Source: an uncultured Campylobacter sp. (lineage in GTDB: Bacteria; Actinomycetota; Actinomycetes; Mycobacteriales; Mycobacteriaceae). From it: a stretch of 30,149 nt of DNA. The notes under the pieces were generated by a model. The model saw nothing but the letters and a program-made list of their open reading frames with translations, ran no database searches and was not told where the DNA came from. Each line of letters starts with the position of its first letter. Position 1 is the stretch's first letter. This document shows positions 23,907 through 30,149 of this stretch, piece by piece. The stretch covers positions 1 through 30,149 of the forward strand of contig CAMIME010000029.1 in NCBI GenBank assembly GCA_946221035.1, in the 5' to 3' direction. The position numbers were made by a program, and so were the translations under genes.

Positions 23907-25091
23907 TTACCGTACAAGCCCGGCGAGGTGCACGGCCGCACCGGCGAGGGGGCCGACGTAAAGCGCAACGACGACAGACGTGGACACCGACCACGGCGCG
24001 AGGAATAGCACCGCGAACGCCGTGAGCGAGGCGACGACCCACCCCGCGACGTAGAACCCGTGGCGCTCGAGCGCGAGCACCGCCACGCCAGTCACCATGA
24101 GCATGCCCATGAACGCCGATGCGAACGTGAGCAGGCCGAGCGTGAGTCCGTCGACGTAGAGTTCCGGCCGGTACAGCGCCCGCAGGATGAACGGACCGAT
24201 GGCCCACGCCGCCACGAAACCGACCACTCCCAGCGCGAGCACCGCTCCTATCGGCGCGGCAAGGGCCTTGAACACGCGATCCTTGCGCTCCACGAACCGC
24301 ACCACCAGCGCGGGCTGGAAGCGCTGCAGCGGCACGAGCACCGGCGCGCGCGTGAGCAGCACCGCGTTGTTGATCGCCGCCACGGCCACCGCAACCTCGG
24401 TCCCGCGGCCCTGGAACGCGGCACCCACGGCGGTGGGGAAGCCCGTGATCAGCGCCGCGGACGCGCCGGAGGCCACCATAGCCGTGAGCACGCGGCGCGT
24501 GAAGACGTCGCGGTGCACGTCCAGACCCACGCGCAGCGGCGCAAAGGTGAGCAGCACTAGCCAACTCGCCGCGCCCACAACGGTGATCACGATGAAGTCG
24601 TACAACCCCCCGCCCAGCGCCCACGCCAGTAGCGCCAGCACCAGGCGCACGCCCGAATCCAGCGCCATGAGTGCAGCCAGGTGGTTCCACTTCGCCGAGC
24701 CGCTCAAGATGCCGGCGAGCACCGCCTGGAACACGTAGCTGGCCAGGCCGAGCACAAGCATTATCGACGCGAAACCGGGCGCCGCCGGCACCACCGAGCG
24801 CATCCCCACCACGCCCAGCACCGTCACAGTCGCCGCGACGACCAGCGCGATGACGGCCCCCAACCGCCACGGGTTGGCCGTGCCGCGCACTTTGGTTTCG
24901 CGCGAGGAGGCGACGGCGCGAGTGGTTTCGTGGGTGATGCCGTCGATAAGCCCGGTGCATGCGAAGAAGAGACCCCAGTAGGACAAGAACGCGCCGTAGC
25001 CCGTTTCCACGTCCATTGCCCAGCTCGCGGCCCACATGACAATGAAGCCGCTGGCCGCGGCGAACAGGGTGGCAAGGGAGAGGTTTCTCAC
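23907..25091 (-). CDS. Polysaccharide flippase-like multispanning membrane protein
   Basis: A 394-residue very hydrophobic protein with about 10-12 membrane segments, arranged like Wzx/MurJ-MATE-type exporters. The segments are interrupted by short basic loops (RFVERKDRVFK, ETTRAVASSRETKVRG). No motif fixes the family, so lipid-linked sugar flipping is inferred from topology and from its position directly before rmlB. GTG 25091 was selected: it overlaps the peptidase stop (GTGA) and GGAG lies 5 bases upstream. It could alternatively be another transporter type. Confidence 0.7.
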   Translation of the reverse strand: MRNLSLATLFAAASGFIVMWAASWAMDVETGYGAFLSYWGLFFACTGLIDGITHETTRAVASSRETKVRGTANPWRLGAVIALVVAATVTVLGVVGMRSVVPAAPGFASIMLVLGLASYVFQAVLAGILSGSAKWNHLAALMALDSGVRLVLALLAWALGGGLYDFIVITVVGAASWLVLLTFAPLRVGLDVHRDVFTRRVLTAMVASGASAALITGFPTAVGAAFQGRGTEVAVAVAAINNAVLLTRAPVLVPLQRFQPALVVRFVERKDRVFKALAAPIGAVLALGVVGFVAAWAIGPFILRALYRPELYVDGLTLGLLTFASAFMGMLMVTGVAVLALERHGFYVAGWVVASLTAFAVLFLAPWSVSTSVVVALYVGPLAGAAVHLAGLVR

Positions 25092-26299
25092 GGGCACTCC
25101 GGCAACGCGGTGTGGTTGATCCACACATCCAGCACGCCGTCCACGTTCGCGCCGGGCGCGGCTTCGCGCAGCGCCGCAGCTAAGTCCTCCACGCCCACGA
25201 ACCCGTGCGCGTGGCGCGCCACGTAGGTGCGCACGGCGGTGAAGAACGCCTCGTCACCCACGAGGCGGCGTAGTGCGTGCAGGGTAATCGCGCCGCGCTT
25301 GTACACGGCGTCGTCGAACATGTGCTTGGGCGACGGGTCGGCCAACAAGACGGGGGCGAGGGTGCGGTGGTGGGTGCGCACGGAGTCGTCGATACGCACG
25401 CGCCCCGCGAAATCCAGCCACAGCCACTCCGCGTAGCAAGCGAAACCCTCGTTGAGCCAAATGTCGCGCCAGCTGGCGATGCCGAGCGAGTTGCCGAACC
25501 ACTGGTGCGCCAGCTCGTGCGCGATCAAGCGCTCGTTGCGGCGCAGGTGGTTGACGCCGAAGATCGACAGGCCCGCGGCCTCGAGCGGGATCTCCAGCGG
25601 GTCCTCGTGCACCACGACGTGGTAGTGCTCGAAGGGGTAGGGGCCGAACGTGGCCTCGAAAAACGCGAGCATGTCGGGCTGCTTCACCAGGTCGCCGAGG
25701 AACGGCCCCGGCACCCACGCCGTCATCCGCTCGCCCAGGCCCACGCTGGTGAATTCGCCCACTTGCACCGTCGCCAGGTAGGTGGGCATTGGCCGGTCGG
25801 TGGAGTTGGTCACGGCCGTGTAGCCGCGGTCGGTGGCCACGTTGAATGTGTACGTGGCCTTCTCTGCCGGGGTGTCGTTGCACGGGAACCACGTTGGCGC
25901 CCCGTTCGGCTGGTTCGCGGTCAGCGCGCCGTTTTCCAGCTCCTCCCAGCCCAGCTCGCCCCAAGTGGTGCGGCGTGGGCGCGGGTTGCCGCCGTAGCGC
26001 ACCGTCAGCGTGAAATCGGTGCCTGCCGGCACCTCGCCCCCAAGCGAGATCCGCAGCTTCCCGCCCGACTGCTTGAACCGCCGCACGCCTTCGCTTAACG
26101 ACGACCCAACGCGCCGGACCGCCAGCCCATCCCCCAAATCCAGTGTGAAGTGGTCGAGGGGCTGCGTCGTCGACATGGAGAGGGTGGCCACGGCGTCGAG
26201 GCGGTTGGGCCCTACCTTGTAGTCGAAGTCCAGGTCGTAGTGGTGCACCCGGATGCCGTGGTTGAGTTCGGTTCCGGTGTAGTTGTCTCGGGTCTGCAT
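25088..26299 (-). CDS. M1-family zinc metallopeptidase (aminopeptidase N-like)
   Basis: A 403-residue gluzincin. Zn ligands are His 261, His 265 (HELAHQWFGN) and Glu 284 (WLNEGFACY), with catalytic Glu 262; the later KRGAITLHALR region carries the usual Tyr (VYKRG). The N-terminal beta domain is complete, but the long C-terminal helical domain of PepN is absent, as in other short actinobacterial M1 proteins. The classic GAMEN substrate loop is not present; the region reads IPLEAAGLSIFG. There is no signal peptide, so it should be cytoplasmic. ATG 26299 was chosen for the family's start. It is the first gene of the operon, 13 bases from the mycolyltransferase stop. Confidence 0.88.
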   Translation of the reverse strand: MQTRDNYTGTELNHGIRVHHYDLDFDYKVGPNRLDAVATLSMSTTQPLDHFTLDLGDGLAVRRVGSSLSEGVRRFKQSGGKLRISLGGEVPAGTDFTLTVRYGGNPRPRRTTWGELGWEELENGALTANQPNGAPTWFPCNDTPAEKATYTFNVATDRGYTAVTNSTDRPMPTYLATVQVGEFTSVGLGERMTAWVPGPFLGDLVKQPDMLAFFEATFGPYPFEHYHVVVHEDPLEIPLEAAGLSIFGVNHLRRNERLIAHELAHQWFGNSLGIASWRDIWLNEGFACYAEWLWLDFAGRVRIDDSVRTHHRTLAPVLLADPSPKHMFDDAVYKRGAITLHALRRLVGDEAFFTAVRTYVARHAHGFVGVEDLAAALREAAPGANVDGVLDVWINHTALPECP

Positions 26300-26312
26300 A
26301 TCCCGAGCGACG

Positions 26313-27434
26313 TTACACCCCCAGCGCCGGGCCGATGGTGGTGAACCAGGACTTCTCCAAATCATCGCGCCAGTACGGCCAAGAGTGGGTGCCCATGTTG
26401 CGGAACTCCCAGTGCGCCGGAATGTTCAGCCCGTCCAGCTTGGCCTTGAGGTCGTGTGTGCACTGGTTGATTGCGGCCTCGATCGCCCCGCCCTCGACCT
26501 GGAAGATCACCGCCGACACTTGCGCGGCGGCCGGCGGCGCGCCGATGCCCATGAGGTAACTCACCTGGTCCTGGCGGCCTGCAAGGCCGGTGGCGGAAGA
26601 GATGTAGAGCTGCGTGCCGCGCAGTTTGTCGGCGCCAAGCAGCGCGTCGTTGTAGCGGTTGTACGGCCCGCCCATCGGGCCCCACATCATCTCCGGGGTG
26701 ATGGACTTGAAGTCGCTCGCACCCGAGCCGCGGTTCACGGTCAGTCGGGCGTAGTTGTAGCCGGCCGGGGATGAGGTGGCCGCGCACCCCGAAAACGAGG
26801 CCGCCGCCTTGTAAAAGCCGGGGTTGTGCTCCGGCAGCACGAGCGAGGAGGTGCCGGACATGGAGAACCCGGCGATTGCGCGCCTATCGTTCGCGCCGAG
26901 GGTGCGCTCGATGGCGGGCGGTAACTCCTTGGTCAGGAACGTCTCCCACTTCTGCGGGCCGTTGATGTACAGGCCGCGCGGGTTCGGGTCCAGCCAGTCC
27001 GTGTAGTAGGTGAACGCGCCGGCCTGTGGGATGACCACGTTCACGCGCTTGCCGCGGAAGAAGTCCGCGGTCGTGTGCATGGTCAGCCAATCTTGGTTTT
27101 GTTCCGCGCCGCCTGCGCCGTTGAGTAGGTAGTACGTAGGGGCGTTCGCCACCCGGTTGCCGGCGGCGTCCGTGGCGGGGATGACCGCGACGGGGATGTC
27201 ACGGTTCATCGACGGCGAGAACACCTGGTACGACAGCACATTTTTGTGGTCGACCTTGTTCACCCACTGTTGCACCGCTCCGGTGCCGGGGATTCGCGGC
27301 GGGGACGAGGGCGCGTCCCACGCCTTCACCACGCCCACCGGCTGGGCCTGCTGTGCCTGCGCCGCCGGTGCACCACCGAGCGCCAGTGCACACGTAGCGA
27401 CGACCGCCGTCACCGCGGTTTTCAACTTTTTCAT
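26313..27434 (-). CDS. Mycolyltransferase (antigen 85/corynomycolyltransferase family)
   Basis: Secreted alpha/beta hydrolase, 373 residues, that moves corynomycolate between trehalose monomycolate and acceptors (trehalose, arabinogalactan or protein). The signal peptide (basic KKLK, hydrophobic core, cleavage after AQA near residue 27) is clear. Nucleophile Ser 191 sits in GFSMSG and catalytic His 350 in GTHSWPYW. YLLNGAGG near the oxyanion region and FSGCAATS are family marks. ATG 27434 is followed by a canonical signal; the ribosome site is weak. It is related to the gene at 27829-29556 but lacks its stalk. Which acceptor it uses cannot be told. Confidence 0.92.
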   Translation of the reverse strand: MKKLKTAVTAVVATCALALGGAPAAQAQQAQPVGVVKAWDAPSSPPRIPGTGAVQQWVNKVDHKNVLSYQVFSPSMNRDIPVAVIPATDAAGNRVANAPTYYLLNGAGGAEQNQDWLTMHTTADFFRGKRVNVVIPQAGAFTYYTDWLDPNPRGLYINGPQKWETFLTKELPPAIERTLGANDRRAIAGFSMSGTSSLVLPEHNPGFYKAAASFSGCAATSSPAGYNYARLTVNRGSGASDFKSITPEMMWGPMGGPYNRYNDALLGADKLRGTQLYISSATGLAGRQDQVSYLMGIGAPPAAAQVSAVIFQVEGGAIEAAINQCTHDLKAKLDGLNIPAHWEFRNMGTHSWPYWRDDLEKSWFTTIGPALGV

Positions 27435-27570
27435 CAGCTCAAGTCCGTTCTACCGTTGTACGACGTAACGTTTACTGGCGGCCAGCGCGATAGGCCATGC
27501 GAATGCTGATCTTACGTTACTGTTGTGACAATCGTTACCCCAGACACCTGTGTTACGGAAAGGACTTCCC

Positions 27571-27681
27571 ATGAACCCGCTCGAGGCGCTCCAACTGCAG
27601 ATCAACGAGGTCCTGGGCCAACTCATCCACGCCGGCTCCTCGATGTCCTCCACCATCGCCTACGGCATGGGGATGTTCTAG
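27571..27681 (+). CDS. 36-residue peptide, candidate small mycomembrane protein
   Basis: ATG 27571 has a strong ribosome site (AAAGGA at 27559-27564, 6 bases away) and a TAG at 27679. The peptide begins MNPLEALQLQINEVLGQLI and continues with GSSMSSTIAYGMGMF in outline: an amphipathic helix then a Gly/Ser/Met-rich tail, no Cys, no signal peptide. It resembles in size and character the corynebacterial pore peptides PorA and PorH, which also lack signal peptides and carry O-linked mycolate on Ser, but I see no sequence identity that proves kinship. It sits between two mycolyltransferase genes, on the opposite strand, and is followed by a large terminator. Confidence 0.6.
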   Translation: MNPLEALQLQINEVLGQLIHAGSSMSSTIAYGMGMF

Positions 27682-27699
27682 GGTCCCGCCCGCGCCGGA

Positions 27700-27747
27700 A
27701 CCAGCGCCCTCCACCAGCGCCCTTCACCGGCGCCCTTCACCAGCGCC
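27700..27747 (+). repeat. 13-bp tandem repeat, 3.7 copies
   Basis: Units ACCAGCGCCCTCC (27700-27712), ACCAGCGCCCTTC (27713-27725), ACCGGCGCCCTTC (27726-27738) and a partial ACCAGCGCC (27739 on) lie between the small gene's stop and the terminator. No frame is coding. Confidence 0.85.
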
Positions 27748-27755
27748 GGAGCCAG

Positions 27756-27821
27756 AACCCAATAACAGGAACCCGGTAACTGGGCTGCGGAAGCCAGTTA
27801 CCGGGTTCTTACTATTGGGTT
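27756..27821. terminator. Large bidirectional terminator
   Basis: Inner arms of 15 bases (27769-27783, starting GAACCCGG, and 27794-27808, perfect complement) around a 10-base loop, plus outer arms AACCCAATA (27756-27764) and TATTGGGTT (27813-27821). A short T-run follows on the plus strand. It separates the convergent 36-codon gene and the stalked mycolyltransferase. Confidence 0.85.
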
Positions 27822-27828
27822 TTCGCCG

Positions 27829-29556
27829 CTAGAGCCCCAGCGCCGACTTAAACACCGTGTCGTAAGACAGCTTCAGGTCGTCGCGCCACGAACCCCAGGA
27901 GTGGGTACCCACGTTGCGCAGCTCTGCGTGCTTCACCGGCACGTTGTTTGCCTTCAGCTTCACCAGTAAGTCGTGGGTGCAGGCGTTCATCGCGCCCTCG
28001 ATCGCGCCACCCTCGACCTGCAGCGTCATCGCGTTCGAGGAACCGCGGATGAACGCCTCCGCGCTGCCGATCCCGGCATCTTCCAGCCTCGTCTTCAGGT
28101 AGCCCGCCATGTCGGTCTCGCCCGCCAGGCCGGTACCGGTGGAGATGTAGAGCTGGGTCTTGGTGCCCCGCAGCTTCGGAACGTTCACCAGCGCGTCGTA
28201 GTAGCGGTTGTAGTCAGAGCCCATCGGGCCGAAGACGTGCTCCGGCTTCATCACGCCCGGGGCACCGCGGTTCACGGTCAGGCCGACGAACGCGTTCGGC
28301 AGCGGCGTGGACGTCGCCGCGCAGCCGGAGAACGAACCGACGGCGTCGTAGAAGTTCGGGTTGTGCTCCGCCAGCAGCAGCACGGAGGTCGCGGACATCG
28401 ACAGCCCCGCGATCGCACGCTTGCCGTTCGCGTTCATGAACGGCTCGATCGCGCCCGGCAGTTCACCGGCGAGGAACGTCGACCACTTCTGATCCCCCTT
28501 GTAGTAGATGTTCTTCACCGGGATCTGCGCGGCCCAGTCCACGTAGTAGGAGAACGCGCCCTCCATCGGGATGACAATGTTCACGCCCTTGCCAAAGTAT
28601 GTCTTGCGCAAGTCATTCGACGCCTGCGAAATCCAGTCGGTGTCCTGTTCGGACCCGCCCGCGCCGTTGAGTAGGTACAGCGTCGGCGCGTTGGCCACCC
28701 GTCGCCCGGAGCTGTCAGTGGCGTAGAGCACCGCGACCGGAATCTCACGATTCATCGACGGCGAGTACACCTGCACCGCATCCGCCGGCCAGCCGTAGCT
28801 GCCGCCGGTGATTCGGTTGAACCAGCGCTGATCTCCGCCGCCCGTCGACTTCGGCGCCGTCTTCAGCGGCGACACCGTCGCCACATTCGTGTTCGGCTTC
28901 GGGTCCGGCGCGGGCGCCGGCGACGTCGTCCCCGCCACCAACGGATTGTCCGGGTTCGAGGGCTTGCTGTCCAGCCCGCCCGGCCCCTGCGTCGGGGCCG
29001 CAGGAACGGTCGTCGTCACCACGAGCGTCGTCACCGCCGTCGTCGAGGGCTTCCTGCTTGTCGACGACTCCGTCCCCACCGCCCCGGTAGCCGTCGGCGC
29101 TGTTGTCGGCCCCGTCGTTGGCGCAGTCGTGGTCGTCTCCGGGACCTTCACCGTCGTCAACGGCGTATTCGTGGTCGTGCCCGCCGTCGTGGTTGCAGTC
29201 GGCTCGGTGACCGTGGTGGTTGGCTCGGTCGGCTCGGTGACGGTGGTCGTCGGCTCCTCCGCCGCAGTGCCCGGAGTCGGAGTCGGCTCAGCAGAAGTGG
29301 TGTCGGTGGGTGCGGCATCCTCGGTCGTTGCCGCCGCCGTAGTGGTTGGTTCCGCCGCCGTAGTGGTTGGTTCCGTAGTGGTCGTCGCCGGAGTGCTCGC
29401 AGGCGTCGTCGACGGCTCCACCGACCCGGCTACTTCACCGTTGACCGCGCGCACGGTGGCCTCCTCGAGCGCGGGTTCCTCCTGAAGGAGGGTAAACGAA
29501 CCTGCGGCGATCACCGCCACGGACGCTGCTGCCAGGACGGGGCGGGTGAGTTTCAC
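27829..29556 (-). CDS. Mycolyltransferase with long Thr/Pro-rich N-terminal stalk
   Basis: A 575-residue exported protein. Residues 1-24 form a signal peptide or anchor (KLTRPVLAAASVAVIAAGSF). Residues about 45-245 are Thr/Pro/Ala/Glu-rich, a likely extended and possibly O-mannosylated stalk. The catalytic alpha/beta-hydrolase domain follows from about 250, with Ser 386 in GLSMSA and His 552 in GTHSWGSW. The final residue of the GxSMxG motif is Ala, where the sister gene has Gly. GTG 29556 has only a distant AGGAAAG ribosome site. The stalk may carry the enzyme through the cell wall towards the mycomembrane; that is inference. Confidence 0.9.
   Translation of the reverse strand: MKLTRPVLAAASVAVIAAGSFTLLQEEPALEEATVRAVNGEVAGSVEPSTTPASTPATTTTEPTTTAAEPTTTAAATTEDAAPTDTTSAEPTPTPGTAAEEPTTTVTEPTEPTTTVTEPTATTTAGTTTNTPLTTVKVPETTTTAPTTGPTTAPTATGAVGTESSTSRKPSTTAVTTLVVTTTVPAAPTQGPGGLDSKPSNPDNPLVAGTTSPAPAPDPKPNTNVATVSPLKTAPKSTGGGDQRWFNRITGGSYGWPADAVQVYSPSMNREIPVAVLYATDSSGRRVANAPTLYLLNGAGGSEQDTDWISQASNDLRKTYFGKGVNIVIPMEGAFSYYVDWAAQIPVKNIYYKGDQKWSTFLAGELPGAIEPFMNANGKRAIAGLSMSATSVLLLAEHNPNFYDAVGSFSGCAATSTPLPNAFVGLTVNRGAPGVMKPEHVFGPMGSDYNRYYDALVNVPKLRGTKTQLYISTGTGLAGETDMAGYLKTRLEDAGIGSAEAFIRGSSNAMTLQVEGGAIEGAMNACTHDLLVKLKANNVPVKHAELRNVGTHSWGSWRDDLKLSYDTVFKSALGL
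29333..29374. repeat. 21-bp tandem repeat inside the stalk coding region
   Basis: Two perfect 21-base copies (29333-29353 and 29354-29374) encode EPTTTAA twice in the mycolyltransferase stalk. More degenerate copies encoding EPTTTVT lie close by. This is a site for copy-number change of the stalk. Confidence 0.85.
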
Positions 29557-29621
29557 TTGCGTTAGCTCGCTTTCCTAACGGGGCTTGAGGTTCTCCCGCA
29601 ACATTTTGCCAGAGGGGCACG

Positions 29622-29627
29622 TACCAT
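29622..29627 (+). promoter_or_regulatory. Putative -10 of lpd (leaderless)
   Basis: TACCAT, 7 bases before GTG 29635 with no ribosome site between. This suggests leaderless translation. The 78-base gap to the divergent mycolyltransferase must hold both promoters. Confidence 0.4.
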
Positions 29628-29634
29628 AAGAACC

Positions 29635-30149
29635 GTGACTAAAGAACATTTTGACGTTGTTGTCCTTGGCGCGGGCCCCGGTGGCTACGTCGCCGCTATC
29701 CGCGCAGCTCAGCTTGGCAAGAAAGTGGCTGTCATTGAGAAGCAGTACTGGGGCGGTGTCTGCCTGAACGTGGGCTGCATCCCGTCGAAGTCGCTGATCA
29801 AGAACGCAGAGGTTGCGGAGATCTTCAACCACGAGGCGAAGACCTTCGGCATCAAGGGTGACGTGGAGTTCGACTACACGGACGCCCAAAAGCGCTCCCG
29901 CAAGGTCTCCGAGAAGATCGTCGGTGGCGTGCACTACTTGATGAAGAAGAACAAGATCAAGGAGATCAACGGCCTGGGCTCGTTCAAGGACGCCAAGACC
30001 ATCGAGATCACCGACGGCGACGACAAGGGCATGACCGTCACCTTCGACGACTGCATCATCGCCACCGGCGCAGTCGTGCGCACCCTCCCGGGCATCGAGC
30101 TGTCCGACAACGTGGTGTCCTACGAGGAGCAGATCCTCAACCCCGAGGC
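29635..30149 (+). CDS. lpd: Dihydrolipoyl dehydrogenase (3' end outside window)
   Basis: FAD-dependent E3 component of the pyruvate and 2-oxoglutarate dehydrogenase complexes, reoxidising lipoamide with NAD. The first 171 codons are present. They show the FAD-binding VLGAGPGGYVAAIRAAQLG, the redox-active disulfide Cys 43 and Cys 48 in GGVCLNVGCIPSK, and the second FAD motif IIATGAVV. The opening TKEHFDVVVLGAGPGGYV and KQYWGGVCLN follow known corynebacterial Lpd closely. GTG 29635 is the start. The frame runs off the right edge intact. Confidence 0.96.
   Translation, partial: MTKEHFDVVVLGAGPGGYVAAIRAAQLGKKVAVIEKQYWGGVCLNVGCIPSKSLIKNAEVAEIFNHEAKTFGIKGDVEFDYTDAQKRSRKVSEKIVGGVHYLMKKNKIKEINGLGSFKDAKTIEITDGDDKGMTVTFDDCIIATGAVVRTLPGIELSDNVVSYEEQILNPE

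Noticed and set aside
23902..25128. Long N-terminal extension of RmlB in the same frame
   Set aside because: The extension overlaps the flippase gene in another frame and reads as Arg/Gly-rich noise; the dehydratase begins at the conserved MESLLVTGGAGFIG.
28889..29485. A Val/Gly-rich plus-strand frame resembling a repeat protein
   Set aside because: It is the complement of the Thr/Pro stalk codons (ACC/ACG read as GGT/CGT and GTG); its repetitiveness follows from the stalk.

Overview
The window is chromosomal DNA of a high-GC, mycolic-acid-bearing actinobacterium, most likely a Corynebacterium. Three things point there: two Ag85-type mycolyltransferases, a mycothiol-dependent formaldehyde dehydrogenase, and the order Tad pilus genes / DEAD-box helicase / cspA / topA / class III cyclase / holB, which is kept across Corynebacteriales. 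An lpd gene at the right edge reads almost like corynebacterial Lpd. Many genes appear to have leaderless starts, with a -10-like hexamer 7-9 bases before ATG or GTG, as is common in these bacteria.

Layout. 1-2065 (+): end of a Tad/Flp pilus cluster (F-type membrane proteins, a DUF4244 pilin-like peptide, TadE-like and Rv3654c-like small proteins). 2082-4409 (-): MrfA/YprA-type helicase. 4595-4798 (+): cold-shock protein with a long leader. 4859-5485 (-): DedA membrane protein. 5655-8483 (+): topA. 8567-9628 (+): HNH nuclease-like protein. 9661-11184 (-): membrane adenylate cyclase, divergent from holB (11223-12443, +). 12511-12583: tRNA-Thr(CGT). 12589-14199 (-): acyl-CoA synthetase. 14273-16823 (+): secreted SGNH hydrolase, then mycothiol formaldehyde dehydrogenase and an MBL hydrolase with overlapping ends.

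16820-26299 (-) is one long envelope-polysaccharide operon. In transcription order it holds an M1 metallopeptidase, a flippase-like membrane protein, rmlB, an rmlC-rmlD fusion, [accessory AlbA/Schlafen-type ATP-binding regulator], rmlA, [toxin-antitoxin pair], two family-2 glycosyltransferases and a DUF2304 membrane protein. The Rml enzymes make dTDP-L-rhamnose. In Corynebacteriales this feeds the rhamnose linker between peptidoglycan and arabinogalactan, and the glycosyltransferases and flippase plausibly use related intermediates.

26313-29556 holds two mycolyltransferases on the minus strand, the second (27829-29556) with a long Thr/Pro-rich stalk. Between them lies an opposite-strand 36-codon gene (27571-27681) with a strong ribosome site and a large terminator. 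I propose it as a candidate small mycomembrane peptide. The window ends inside lpd (29635 onward, +).

The most unusual part is 19.0-21.6 kb. There rmlA is separated from its partners by a lower-GC gene bracketed by two identical 46-bp repeats, each carrying a palindrome that overlaps or adjoins a promoter, and on its other side by a toxin-antitoxin pair whose toxin has lost an obvious start codon. No CRISPR array, insertion sequence, integrase or rRNA was seen. Apart from those described, no gap between genes exceeds 300 bases.
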